Origin: Bryopsis sp. KO-2023
Taxonomy: Eukaryota > Chlorophyta > Ulvophyceae > Bryopsidales > Bryopsidaceae
Length of the DNA stretch: 64,000 nucleotides
Direction: 5' to 3'
Assembly (NCBI GenBank): GCA_030272585.1
Contig: BSYQ01000015.1
Span: 620,001-684,000 of the forward strand
Shown: positions 21,601-34,435 of the stretch, piece after piece
How the letters are laid out: each line of letters begins with the position of its first letter
Position numbering within the stretch: the stretch's first letter is position 1
Notes under the pieces: model-generated
Seen by the model: the letters and a program-made list of their open reading frames with translations, nothing else
The model's database searches: none
What the model was told of the DNA's origin: nothing
Translations under genes and position numbers: made by a program

Positions 21601-21755
21601 GAGGATGTACTGCCATGTTTTCGGCAAAGGTTCCTCTGGATCGCATTCGAGATTGGGGAGGTTGGGCTGTGGGTTCAAAATCAATTCATAAGTATTTGAA
21701 GCTTTCTCAAATTTTTCATCCATTGGATTCGGCTATTTTCTCTTGGCTGGTTTGA
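18489..21755 (+). CDS. Tyrosine-recombinase frame of the DIRS/Ngaro-type element (open across the RT)
   Basis: The frame is open for 1088 codons. Its recombinase lies in about the last 360 residues (from about 20650): FFSRAD with the first Arg, HTFRRGG giving His-x-x-Arg, and HKYLKLS with the likely nucleophile Tyr. Upstream the frame overlaps the RT in another register and its translation there is low-complexity and family-free, so the real product probably starts nearer the RT end. Overlap of RT and recombinase frames is known in the DIRS order; how the recombinase is expressed here is not shown by the sequence. Confidence 0.8.
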   Translation: MKGCAPGPKKRVSERQPKTDRSREDEESPVAERRDVIQQNHPLQPTKPNAVSDGAVGLGTARGSTAEDEIWYSEASSLCSSPPSAGSVEGDRSRQKCAKVDSAGGEDRMEKAVGALRFGFHDIENSGGARSMEGAITEVPRDGRLEASALRPLHFSRVFDSEVPRGEDYFVSSRDRSPPCERTYGQAVDEIRTTQGSGSLDPGQFGFNSLRYRRGVPPRFDSQGGPSSFLHSSGGQGLRSSLPPVRMDIQSKDFQSVYQADCSLSEKSPQCALPFNPSVSKVLAPGEFGKFSVLSGRHPRRTSECFEGMGFSGEGRGGSFGDHHTRREELFCAAASGDAPRSAIGFGQGVNFGAFARRNPVIRESGETSQGDSRQQGFGASALSGEFCRESLLSSSRDSHGALFPRGTFSQFERKKEMDQLGANPFESHQTNCLVAANPATLARSGHGVGSIDTHGVGRVRGGLGGGFGVAQHPFQDTPFQGTKLSDRQGIVDSRRSSTFHQLQGTQGDFVGTTGLQGSGKGPTLGDCDGLPSLLPHTSRRVYQYSEAESGSGADFGGVRSQAYRVEDEVVGNFGELQSRSVIKDGRGRGYRSQSGNFSMAVPGVPISSNCGQIRGSAQFTVTPIQCNFGRPSSGEYRRAEANPSSLEFGEKLLLPSLRPGPSISPTDQGGETDRGITGGSALGSETLVQGSVHDGNEAPSPPDGFVDVSERDAAVYTKVADGVFFDKALIAKLHAELGKPPANLQWDTLLSVGSAVATRFKEFSAEERMELLEQLWSSNAIMGRKTIWSKFGKFWKFAVERQQSPIPASRELVYQYLLHLRRTSEISAVSAPQYLAAITTAHAWFGETHYAAKDELTSRVISSWELQSAKSDPPTPEHTPFPSQAVGWLHESVGGWDLRAMRDGLAAVIAFIFFSRADTYANIQVGDLSWSVEEVSVSFVEYRAKGKNRQELRRQRKFFSKGLPQLPSLLQEFNRLCCEAFQEVSMQRSNYFWQLPSESVPSPSSMRLALLRLLPALRSAGVLQSGDFLGTHTFRRGGCTAMFSAKVPLDRIRDWGGWAVGSKSIHKYLKLSQIFHPLDSAIFSWLV
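18646..20679 (+). CDS. Reverse transcriptase-RNase H of the DIRS/Ngaro-type element
   Basis: About 677 aa. RT landmarks appear in order: RLVIDLRHVN, AFDIAEAFHHV, LPFGWTSSPRIF and the catalytic YLDDI. An RNase H-like part follows with RMESDASEVGWG, INFKELKAI, IVTDSQV and the RADQLSR end. No methyltransferase domain is visible, which separates it from classic DIRS1 and favours the Ngaro or PAT side. It overlaps the longer recombinase frame along nearly its whole length. Confidence 0.92.
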   Translation: MAQWAWAQREEARLRTKFGIQKPPHYVRVRRQLAQWKEIGADKNVLKWIAQGVRIEWKKPLEPFDLGSTILKTQEERVAWKELLPKYLETGGLRPARCARFISRGFLIPKYREGRITSFRLVIDLRHVNEHTVKRSMRYERLKEAVPWIRDSSGLIAFDIAEAFHHVSIHKEDRRHFCIRVEDKVYEVPSLPFGWTSSPRIFSRFTKPIARFLRNPHSVPCPSTPALARYWHQGSSGSFLFYLDDILGGHPNASKEWGSQVRDVVEALGITIREEKSCFAPQRQVMHLGLQLDLDRGLILVPSHVETQLFEKAGKLLKVIRDNKGSAPARLVASFVGKACSVLAAIPTARFFLGELFLSLKGKRKWTSWVRIPLKAIKQIVWWQQIPQHWHGRAMEWVPSIRMESDASEVGWGVALGSPSTLSKTRPSKEPNYLIAKGLWTLEDRPRSINFKELKAILLGLLAFKEVVKDQRLEIVTDSQVCYHILRGVYTNIPRLRAVLGQILEVCEAKHIEWKMKWWGTLENYRADQLSRMVEAGDIALNPAIFRWLCQECRFRPTVDRFAALHNSQLPRFNAISADPQAENIDALRQTHQAWSLEKNYCFPPFGLVPQLVQLIKEVKPIEALLVVPRWEAKHWYRDLCMMATKRLLLPMDSSTFLKGTQPFIPRWPMECFLIKH

Positions 21756-21770
21756 GTTAGTGGGACATAT

Positions 21771-21829
21771 GGCATTCAAATTATTATTGGGTTTCGGGAA
21801 AGGAAAAGAAGCAAACTAAGTGATTTAAT
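21771..21829 (+). repeat. B1 repeat of the DIRS/Ngaro-type element
   Basis: 59 bases beginning GGCATTCAAATTATTATTGG, repeated at 22580-22638 as B2; joined directly to A2. Confidence 0.95.
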
Positions 21830-21923
21830 GGGACGTTACATTAAGTAGAGGAGATTAAATAACGAGTGAGTCTCGGCTCCAGGGTGGGAAAAGACTAGTT
21901 CCAAGATGTGATAGGCTGGCAGT

Positions 21924-22388
21924 CAGAGATAGGACTTTACGGTTACGGTCACCGTAACCGGACCGTAACCACCGTAACCGGACCGTAACCGGAGTACAAT
22001 TTTCGTCAGAAAATCGTACTTTTACGGCCGTAACCGTAGCACCGTACCACTCCGTACCGCTCCGTACCGGACCGTAACGACCGTAACGGCCGTAACAACC
22101 GTAAACCGTAGAAAGTGACCCCCGCAGGGTCCCGCGATTCCAAAGGAACCCAGGGGGATTCGAACCCGCGACCCTACTGACTGCAACCTAACGCTTTAGC
22201 ACTGAACCACGCTACTTCACGGTGATTTAGGGCCTACCGTAGTTATACCGTACCTGTTCCGTACCGTAAAAACAACATATTACTCCGGTTACGGTACGGA
22301 GTTACGGCCGTAGTACGGTGACCGTAACCCGACCGTAACCGGACCGGACCGGAGTCGGACCAAAAATTTGGCCCAAGTCCTATCTCTG
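21924..22388 (+). mobile_element. hAT-like MITE (465 bp) with 14-bp TIRs and 8-bp target duplication
   Basis: Ends are exact inverted repeats CAGAGATAGGACTT ... AAGTCCTATCTCTG. The 8 bases CTGGCAGT flank it on both sides (21916-21923, 22389-22396) and occur once at the matching place in A1. Eight-base duplications and CAGxG termini are hAT traits. Inside are many copies of CCGTAACC, GGTTACGG and CCGTACCG words in both orientations, as hAT subterminal binding repeats often are, plus a tRNA-like sequence. No transposase frame, so it must depend on an element elsewhere. Confidence 0.92.
22146..22215 (-). repeat. tRNA-like sequence inside the MITE
   Basis: On the minus strand TAGCGTGGTTCAGTGCTAAA resembles a tRNA D-arm/A box and GGGTTCGAATCCCC is a consensus T-arm/B box with four of five stem pairs. 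The anticodon loop would read TTGCAGT (GCA, Cys-like), but its stem does not pair. It is probably a captured, decayed tRNA or Pol III promoter and not a working tRNA. Confidence 0.55.
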
Positions 22389-22579
22389 CTGGCAGTGTGC
22401 TTTTGAGCAGCAGTTAGTATTTATTCACAGTTGGGAGCTGTAGTTTCATCTCGTTTTCTCCCACCCACCCAGATTTGGATCCCCTTAGTTTGTTTCTCTT
22501 GTTAGGTATTAAGTATTATTAGAGTATTATTGGGACAGATTTTGTGATATGTTTGAACGAACGATCAAAGCAAGTGTAA

Positions 22580-22638
22580 GGCATTCAAATTATTATTGGG
22601 TTTCGGGAAAGGAAAAGAAGCAAACTAAGTGATTTAAT
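22580..22638 (+). repeat. B2 repeat, right end of the DIRS/Ngaro-type element
   Basis: 59-base copy of B1. The 120 bases between A2 and B2 have no partner that I found in the element's left side. Confidence 0.9.
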
Positions 22639-22764
22639 AGTTCCCTCAACTAATATAACTACACACGTTTCCCAACTGTCGGCTATGAGATCCGTCGCCT
22701 TTGACTTAAGAAGGCTGGGCGAATCAAAGCGCGCACCATTTCGTCTTTCCAAGTACTGCTAGGA

Positions 22765-24893
22765 ATGGAACAACCGGCCAAGAGCCCTACCAGTCGTGCT
22801 CTGGAAACATGTGGGCGAAAGCTTAACGGTGAGGAAGCAACTATACCTTCCAGACAGACGATTGGCGAGAAAGCTAGTGGGAAAGCGGATATGCTGAAGA
22901 CAAAGCCGTGGGAAAAGCTGCGATCCATATGGCGTTTCACAAAGACGGCGTTCAGAACAAGAATCGGCTGCTTTCGTCAGCGTACAGTCTTGGAAACGGA
23001 TCAGAGCGAAGAACCCCTGGGGGTGTGCTCGGCTAGGGTTGAATGAATTACCCCACAATCACAGTCTTTCTGCTCACTAAATATTTGTTGAGGATAGCAT
23101 GGCCTCAGTAGGTATTGGACGAGCTTCGCTAAAGAGTGTTATCGTGTAGATATGTTTTCTTCCTGTCCTTGTTTCCGCTGTGCAGACTGTTCAGCGTGCA
23201 GAGTGCGGGTATATACCAGATGAACGTTGCAAGAAAACTATTGTTTACTCTGAGCACTTTTTTGATTCAGACCCAGCAACGTATTCGCCAGCGCGCCGTG
23301 AAACACAAGTCCATTCGAGAAAGGTTCTGCGCGACACGCGTCACTCTCCCACCTTGGGGGAAAAACAAGCGTCAATGGAGCTTGTGGCCGACGGGCAGCC
23401 AATTCCAGATCATTCCTTGACGGCTGCTCGGAAAACGTCGGGGGGTGTTCCGATCTACGATCAGCGGCTTACGGAGAACCTGATGGAAAATGAACTCGAT
23501 GGGAACCAATACTTGATTGGCGAGATTCTTAACTGCAACACTGGAGGGCCCACCGGCAACTTTCTTTAAGAAAAAAAGAAAGTTGCTCTTCTTTAATGCT
23601 CTGGACATTAAAGAAGAGGTGATGGATCAAATTGACAACTTGAGCCCCGCAGCACAACTCACACTAAAGGCGGCAGCGGTGATGGGGGTGGATATCACGG
23701 CGAAAGCGATCATGGAAATTCACCCCTACAGAACTTTTCAGCCCAACGTGGAGATAGATATGGCGGAGCTGGAGTGTGTGGGGCTTATATATCGATGCGG
23801 GGCAAGCAAACACCCCCATCAACCCCAGCTCTGGGGTTTCAACAATCAAGTGGCCAGGGATGTAGTCTACGGCTTGATTCCCGATGGAGAGAGACGGCGC
23901 TTGCATGCCAACGTAGCCCAGCTCCTCCAGGAAAAAGACGAGACGACCAATTTTTCCATTGCTTTCCACTGGGAGAAATCCAGCAAAGGGGTTGAAGGTG
24001 CAGAGTGGAGACGAGCACTGAAAGCTATATTTGGGTGGCAGCGTGCAGCACATTTTGCTCGAGCCCATGGCTGTCGACACCAGGCGCTGGACTTCTTCAA
24101 GAGAGCTGTCGATCTGAATCGCCAGCTCATTGAATCCCTCCCTCAAAACGAGGTCGTGCAGAGCCAGGCCTCACAGCCGCCGGAATCGGCCAAGGCCGCG
24201 CTGATCAAACCAAATGGCAAATGTCCCTCGCAATATTCGGACCTGCCTTATGTAGCTGATATAAGATTTTGATTTTAGAGAGTCAAAATGTAACGATGGA
24301 TGGCTGAGGTCGATATGGAGCTGGCAGACTCAGAAACGAACTCTGCGAGGAGGATGGATATTCTCCATACAGCTTGGGACCATCTGGTGGTTCCTTTGGA
24401 TCTGCTTGGAGCACCATCCCCAGAAGAATTGGCTGCAATGAGAGAGAGGAGGGGGAGCTTGTGGGGAAAGTTGAAGGGGTGCTGGAGAATTCTCGAATCG
24501 AATCGGGAAGACGACCATAAGGAGAACAAGGCAAAGAATGTCGAGTTCATCCAGAGGGTCGTACTGGATGCCTGAACCCCCCCGGCGTCGGCGAAAAAGC
24601 ATGGCACTGTATTCGATGGGGGGGGCATCACAAAGGCAGAGAAGGTTGATGGAGGAGGAAATGCGGGAAGCGGCCAGGATCATGGATATGTATGCGGGCC
24701 TTGACATCCAAACCAACAACATTTTCGCCGTGTTGCACTGCGCTGATTTGCTGGATTTCTTTGTGAGGGTTTTGGGTGGGGGAGTCCTATTTCGCTCGAG
24801 TGGCAGAGAGGGTGGATACGGAGGGAAGGGAGGTGCTGGTGCCAAAGCTTGTGGCCAGCCATTTTTGACGAAGCCAAGTCTCCGGAGGTGATG
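22765..24893 (+). pseudogene. Probable pseudogene of an adenylyl-cyclase-associated ATPase-like (ADCY10/LuxR-type) gene
   Basis: The stretch 23600-24250 encodes DIKEEVMDQIDNLSPAAQLTLKAAAVMG, FNNQVARDVVYGLIPDGERRRLHANVAQLLQE and HWEKSS..A, close to the region after the NTPase domain in soluble adenylyl cyclases and related STAND ATPases (query for inspection of the type 'L.P..Q..LK.AAV.G'). An upstream piece (23184-23560, with possible exon 22765-23022) ends in EILNCNTGG, like the matching family segment. A further helical stretch lies at 24300-24890. The pieces sit in different frames: a stop lies in frame before 24303, and the frame seems to shift at the C run near 24578. No N-terminal cyclase domains are present. 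It could be an intact gene with splice sites I failed to read, but decay is more likely. Confidence 0.45.
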
Positions 24894-25782
24894 GTCAGTG
24901 AGGTCTCCAGGTTCGACTTCACCTGTGAGTCCAGCCAGACTCACAGGCTTGGGAATTGCCTTCTTGATCCAGAACTGTTTTGAAGGTTTTTTTAGGGGAA
25001 GAAATTGTGGGAAGATTTCAATTTCGATTTCAATGAAAAACTTCACCCCTATTTTGAGAAAAATTACGCGAACCTGATGGGGTTCAATGTCTCAGTGCAA
25101 ACTTTGCCCTGCAAAGTCCTAAAATCACTGATAGTAAAATTATACTTAAGCTAGATTCCCCCATCAACCTTATAAATGGACAACAGTTCCAGAAAATTCC
25201 GAGGGGTGTCTTCTTCAGAGTTTCCTTCTCCCCCCCCCCAGATTTTAATTAAAAAAAAATAATCTTGTATTTGGTAACTGATGAAAAGGGCACTTATGAT
25301 CGAAAATGGTTATTTATTTATTTATTTATTTATTTATTTTTTTTCATCGATTCCCTACAATGATTGACTCTCGAGCTCGATGGCAAGTTCTCTTCGACTT
25401 GAAACCAACCTAGACAATCGATGAGCAAGCTTTTTTACAACCCCTTTTTTCCCAACCAAACGCTCCCCCCCCTGATTGAAATCCTGGACAAAACCCACAG
25501 TATAGCACATCCCCCCCGCCCCCCCCCGCCCAAAAAAAAAAGACAAAAAGACAAAAGACAGAAAGGTAACAAGTTCAGAGTGTATCATTTCCTTGGTTAG
25601 TGCATTAAATGACAATACCATCCTTGGACGATTTGCCCGATGATAAATTCAAAGCAGTACAAAAAAACTAGAACATTTAAAACAAACAGAATTTCTTACA
25701 CCAACCCCCCCTCCCTCCTAGTAAGAACTACCAACTGCTAATACAGCCCACCCCCCCACCCCTGCTCCTCTCATTAGCTTCA
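24894..25782. other. Intergenic, AT-rich, with TTTA microsatellite
   Basis: No gene seen. Contains a run of about seven TTTA units at 25309-25340 and long C runs at 25225-25240 and 25465-25530. It should hold the 3' UTR of the PhoD-like gene. Confidence 0.6.
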
Positions 25783-28700
25783 TTATACTTGATTGCATGT
25801 GTCAATGTCGATGGCTAGCTCCATTAGCTTCCCATCATACCCCTTTGCTACTTTTTTACCGTTCTTGTGATCTCTGAGTTGCATTTTGGCAATTCGAGAT
25901 TCCCAGTCGATGTCCAGCATGCCGAAGGATGGATCCAAAACCATGCTACATTTCCCACCCGGACGAAGGCCTAACAAAAAAAATATAAAAATATAAAAAA
26001 ATATATATAGATAGTCAAAAAAACAAGTGGTGCGCCCCTCCCTACCTCCAACATAGGAATTTCTTTATTGAGAAAAAATGATCGAAATGATCGAAATTGG
26101 TGGCTGCTTTTTGGGAAAAGCAGCCATCGCATGCATTGAAACTGAGACGATCATGTCCAGTTTTGTACCTGCTAAATCTTCTCTGAACGAAGAGCAGCCT
26201 TCTTCTTCGGTCGAATACTTTGCTGTTTGTGTCGTCATTCCACTGGACATCACCTGAAAATACAACCACTCTAAAGATTTATTTTCTTTACCCTTCTTCC
26301 TCCTTTCCGTTTTCAATTTTTTTTTGTTTTTCCCTCAATTCTCCCTGAATTTCGTTTGTTCATGGTGCAATACCAAAAGGAAACAGACGACTTTTCTTGT
26401 AGGAAAAAAAAATAACGACGAAGGAGCATGATTTATATTGAGAAAATCCTGTCACCAAAGAAAGAATTCTGGCTCTAAAACCTTTACTCTTTTCTATTTG
26501 AAAGGTTTTTTTTTTCCACCACACTTTTTTGGGTTTATTGGTGATTTTTTTTTTTCCTCTAGTGAGAAACTGTCAATATCAACTGGCATATATGTCCCAC
26601 AGCTTCCTTTTTTTTTCTAAAGCAATATCAACCAAAAGTTTTATTGTTTCACGGCCTAACATTTTCTTCCTATTTCATCAGAATTTGACAGCATTTTCAA
26701 CGCGTAAACGATATTATTTATTTATTTTCAACAAATTGCACAAAAAAGGGCACCCAAGACAAAATCAACGTTAAAGAACGACCCTAACACTATTCGCATT
26801 ATCGTCTGTTACCTGATATATGGGTTTGGTAAGCTTCTCTGTTTGATATCGATCGGAATATTTATTGCCTTTCCCTGGTTTCAAAACTTTGATGTCGGAG
26901 AAATGGTAGTCCCCCGTCAAAACAATCACACACCCTTTCACCGACCTCTCCAGCATGTGGATTAGGTTCAGCTGGGCTGGATGGTAGCACTGTTTTTAAA
27001 TACAGAAAAAAGAATATTACCATTTTATTAATCTGCTTGGAAACTCCTACCATGGACAGTCAGGTTTTAATTTCTTCAACGAAAAAAGTGTTGATTTTGG
27101 AATTTTGTTTTTTCTTCTCACTTGTTAAAATTTCCACCCTCGATTGAAAGTGGTAGTTAAAAAGGCAACCGCTTTTTGATGTTGAAATATTATCACCCCC
27201 TCACAGTCCAAAACAAGTAATTAGTGTTTAAAAATAAAAAAATACAAAATCACATGAACTGGGTAAATTCCACTTCAAACTTTCATTGAAAAAAAATAAA
27301 ATCATCTGCCCCTTCACATCTTGGCCTTTTCTTTTTTATTTCTTTTTCTTCGTTCGCTCATGATTTTCTGCACAGAGACATTTCTATATACATTTTTTCA
27401 AAACACTTACTTCAATACATTTTTCGACCTGCATATTCTCAAATCTGCAATTACCTCCCAATCATCGCCAGAGCATTTTCCTTCATCTCCAACGAAGTCC
27501 GGGTTTCCAAACAACACAGATCCTGATGCAATTATCGTCAAAGCTGCGTCTGACTTCTGGAGTCCATCTTCCAGCCAGCTCCTTTGACTCATGCCCAACA
27601 TTTCACAAAACGGTGCTTCCTGGATATTTTTCAAAAAAAAAAAAGAAAAAGAAAAATGTAACAAGTAACGAAGGCTCTACAATTCATCGCTCGAGTTTTC
27701 AATGCAGCTTCAAATGGCGCTCCATTTTTGTCTTCCATCCATACATAAACAACTATGTAATAATTCTTATAAAAAAGTTGAAAAAGTTTTGGGTCGGAAG
27801 GTAAAACAATCATGAAATGACAAAAAGACAACTCATGGGAATCCCAGTTTGGTTTCCAATTTAAAAAAACTGAGGTAGGATATTTTTATACCTGATCGAC
27901 GTTATTCCAAGTCATCTGGTCGGCGACCTTCAGTATTCCGAATTCTTTTTCCAATCGGAAATTCATTTGACCAAAGGAAGGGGACGTCGGGTCGCAGGCG
28001 ATCGGATAAACCACGTCTGCTTTATCAGCCTGCAAATTAACATCATTTCAAAAATTATCAAATTCCACAGAAAACTAAGAAAAGCATAAAATTGTGGGGA
28101 GGTGACCTGTGCTAGAATGATGCCCTAAAGAAAGCTTCAGAAAAACTCCACAATCACCTTAACCAAAAAAGAAATGCAGCTTCCTCTGTTTTTCAACTCA
28201 ATATTTTTTTATTTATTTTTTAACACACACACACACACACATCTACAAACATAAAAATTTTCCAACGAATTCATGGAATGATGACAAGTTTTCTTTTTCC
28301 CTCAATTTTTATTTTTTCCAATTTTTCTTTTTTGAACACGTGCAAAGTGACATCACCTTTTCACACCATTCCGCCCACAACTCGTCTGTTTCACAGCAGG
28401 AGCCCCCAGTCACTCCCCCAGAATTCCAAAAATCATCGCACCATGCAGCATCAAATTTATCAGCATCCGTTCCATTCTTCAACACGGACGTGCACCTGTC
28501 CAAAGCCATTCTGTACAGAATGTCACAAAGAAAATACCCCGAGAAGAAAAAGTGCTTTCTAGTCAGAAGTTTAAACGCACCTTTTTCAACCCACTGAAAA
28601 TTACCTCTAAAATTTTATTTTTTTTATTTTCTTTTGGGGAAAAGGGAGGGAAGTGTTAATAAGAGCGTTGTTAAATATTCCGCTGAAAGACACTAAAAAC

Positions 28701-31110
28701 ACAGTGAAAATAGGCAAATAGAAAATGAAGAAAATTTGATTTGATTTTAGGGTTGACTAAGTACCATTCTTTCCGGACATGACATGGCAGCGCGTCTCGA
28801 TTGTATCGTTCATCCAGAAGAAACACATCGATGGCTTGCTTACTGGAGTGATTCAGAGTGTACTTCCATTGAATTCCAGAAATGGAATTCCTCCTGGGGC
28901 TGGAGGGTTTTTCGCCAATCACATCCAAATATATCTGCTTCATCTCAAATTTCTTCGGGTACCTAAGAAGAAAAAAGAAAAATCGGAAAATTTAAAAAAA
29001 GACTTAAAAAACTATGGAAACTAAAAAAAGAAAAACAATGAAGTCTCCAGCAGCATCGACCCCCGATGTACAAAATGCAACGATATGCATATATTAGATA
29101 TACAATTAACGACAATTCTAATTTTTTTAGTGTATATAATGTATTCACGAGAAATTTATTTTTTTTTGTTTTGCTACTTCAAAGTTTTTTTGTTTTTTTT
29201 CTTCCTGACCTTTTGTTCCCATCGTTCCATCCAGAATCGTGATCATCCCAAGTTCCCAGTATAGGTTTTGGGCAATACTCTGGATCCGTTCCGTATGGAG
29301 GGAAAACCCCCTTGGACCGAAAATCAGGGCACATGTAATTCAGGAATTTAAGGTAGCCAGGCTCTTCCACCTTGGAGCCACACCACCAGAAAAAAAAAAT
29401 ACATTAGTGAATAAATGCATGAATGGGAACAAGAACAGGGGGGGGGGGAAGGGGGAAAGAAATCAAGTTTTGTTTAAAATGGAAGATTCCATTTTAAAAA
29501 AATCTGTTAAAAAAATGAATTCAATCTTAGTTTAATGAAAACGGGAACCTTTTTTCCCCTCTGATCTTGAATTGGTTGGTTTTTCTCAACACAGTGAAAC
29601 TTCTACTTTTTCACTGCAAAATCTTGTCAGAAAAGAAAATGAGGCTTCCCATGATTCTCCCAAGAAAATCAAAATTTCAAAAAATAAAGTTGAAGACAAA
29701 AAGAGAATAAGAAAAAAATATTTTTTTGGAAGCCATACCTGCGTTTTTCACTTTCACACCTGTTTCTGTGCTTTGGCAAGGGCGTGATCCAAATCCCCAG
29801 TCTGACAGCTGTGAGGTGGATGACTGAGGAAAGTGTAATCGCATTCCTCGCATTGGGAATTGTTCACAGGATCGTTGCAAGACAAAAACGGACTGTCCAT
29901 GTAAACAAAATCCCCCAGCCAAATCCATGCATCAGGTTTGCTGGGAACCACACCCTGCAAGTGGAAAAAAAAAGAAAGAGAGTGCATGACTACAAAATTC
30001 TTGCTTTTCGAATACATTAAAAAAAAAGAAAAAAAGGTAACACAGTTTAAAAAGAAAAAAATAATAATAACAAGAAATATACAAGTTCTTTCAGGCTTTT
30101 TTCTGATTTGCATTTTTTTTTTTTTGTTCCCAGAAAAAAAAGGGATCATCGACTGTATTTTTACAATGCCGAGCATTCCAGCTGTACTGCTTACATATTT
30201 AAACATTTGTTTTGCTCGTCTGATTTCCTTAAAAGAAAAATCGAACAATAGCCACATTAAAAAAAAAAAGTGAAATGGAAACGAATGTCCATCAACTCCC
30301 CTCCCCCAAAAACAAAAAAAATTACCATCCAATCATACAATGAAGCGAAAAAAAAAAAGTTGAGTTCTTATCAGATTATGTATGACATGAGCATCAAATC
30401 TTTCTTTAGTTGCAACTGCCCATTTATTCTTTCCAATTTTTTCAAGTTAACATTAATCAACAAACATATCTGTTCAAACGCACCGTATTCCAGATGGGCA
30501 CCGAGCCAACGAAATGAGAGGTGCAAGAACCAAAGGCAATTTTCTCAACCAAATTTTTGGTGGAAGGCTCAGGCTTCGGGATCGAAATCCCACCCAAAGA
30601 CAGTTTTACACCCGATCTCGACCCTTCTCCCTGATTGGCTTTCGCAGCGATGGCCAAGGCAATTATCGACAGCAAAATCGCTAACCCCCCAATCACACCA
30701 ACACAGATGACACTCCCGTAGAGCCTTTTCCACCTCCTGTCCGTGCCAATATTTTGTGGAAAATCAAAGTCGCTGAAACCTGATGGTTTTTCGGAAAGAA
30801 AAAAACCATCGATCAAAATTGAGTTGGGAACAGAAATTGCAGGGAGCACACATACATCAAATCTTTTTTTGTTTTATCGTTTCAAAAGCACAAAACATAA
30901 ATCAATTGCAGAATCCCTCCAGCAAAGTTTCAAACCTGATCCTGCCAGAAACACAATAAACCAGAACAAGGAAATGCACAGACAGATGCATGCAATGCAA
31001 TGCACACCTTCGTTCCCTCGCTGTCGTGTGAGTTCAACCCCCTCCAAATCGTCGCTGCGGGCCATTGCGCGATTTATCTTTCTGGAATTCAAGTCTGGAG
31101 TCGCAGGCAC
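25783..31110 (-). CDS. PhoD-like metallophosphatase with N-terminal signal anchor
   Basis: Eleven exons: 31110-31008, 30779-30484, 29954-29760, 29370-29210, 28962-28765, 28495-28357, 28029-27892, 27619-27455, 26989-26813, 26253-26169, 25970-25783; about 614 aa. PhoD-type enzymes hydrolyse phosphate mono- or diesters with Fe/Ca centres. Metal-site motifs are present: WLGDFVYMD (about 145-153), GTWDDHDSGWND (about 237-248) and LTGDYHFSD (about 489-497). A 24-residue hydrophobic stretch near residue 55-80 after a charged N-terminus suggests a type II membrane protein facing a lumen or the outside. Cys-rich inserts (for example SCCETDELWAEWCE) match the plant and algal PhoD-like group. The acceptor of exon 6 was chosen because it restores the conserved EWC. 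Possible role in phosphate scavenging; substrate not known. Confidence 0.88.

Positions 31111-34435
<3,325 letters not shown>

Larger units (their letters stand above)
21830..22459 (+). repeat. A2 repeat, interrupted by a MITE
   Basis: Same 157 bases as A1, split after position 21923 by the nested MITE. The extra length (473 bases) equals the MITE (465) plus one 8-base target duplication. Confidence 0.95.
17711..22638 (+). mobile_element. DIRS/Ngaro-type retroelement, whole-looking, with split direct repeats
   Basis: The order is A1 (17711-17867), three open frames, B1 (21771-21829), A2 (21830-22459) and B2 (22580-22638). A1 and A2 match along 157 bases apart from a 465-base MITE that sits in A2 with its 8-base target duplication; B1 and B2 match along 59 bases. 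This A1-ORFs-B1-A2-B2 plan is that of Ngaro/PAT-like members of the DIRS order, which integrate by tyrosine recombinase through a circular intermediate and leave no target duplication. The parts are a gag-like frame, reverse transcriptase with RNase H, and tyrosine recombinase. I see no break in the RT or recombinase frames, and the A and B repeats agree closely, so the copy looks whole and fairly young; the MITE came later. Confidence 0.9.

Noticed and set aside
22146-22215. Functional tRNA-Cys(GCA) gene
   Set aside because: Anticodon and acceptor stems do not pair, so only tRNA-like status is supported.
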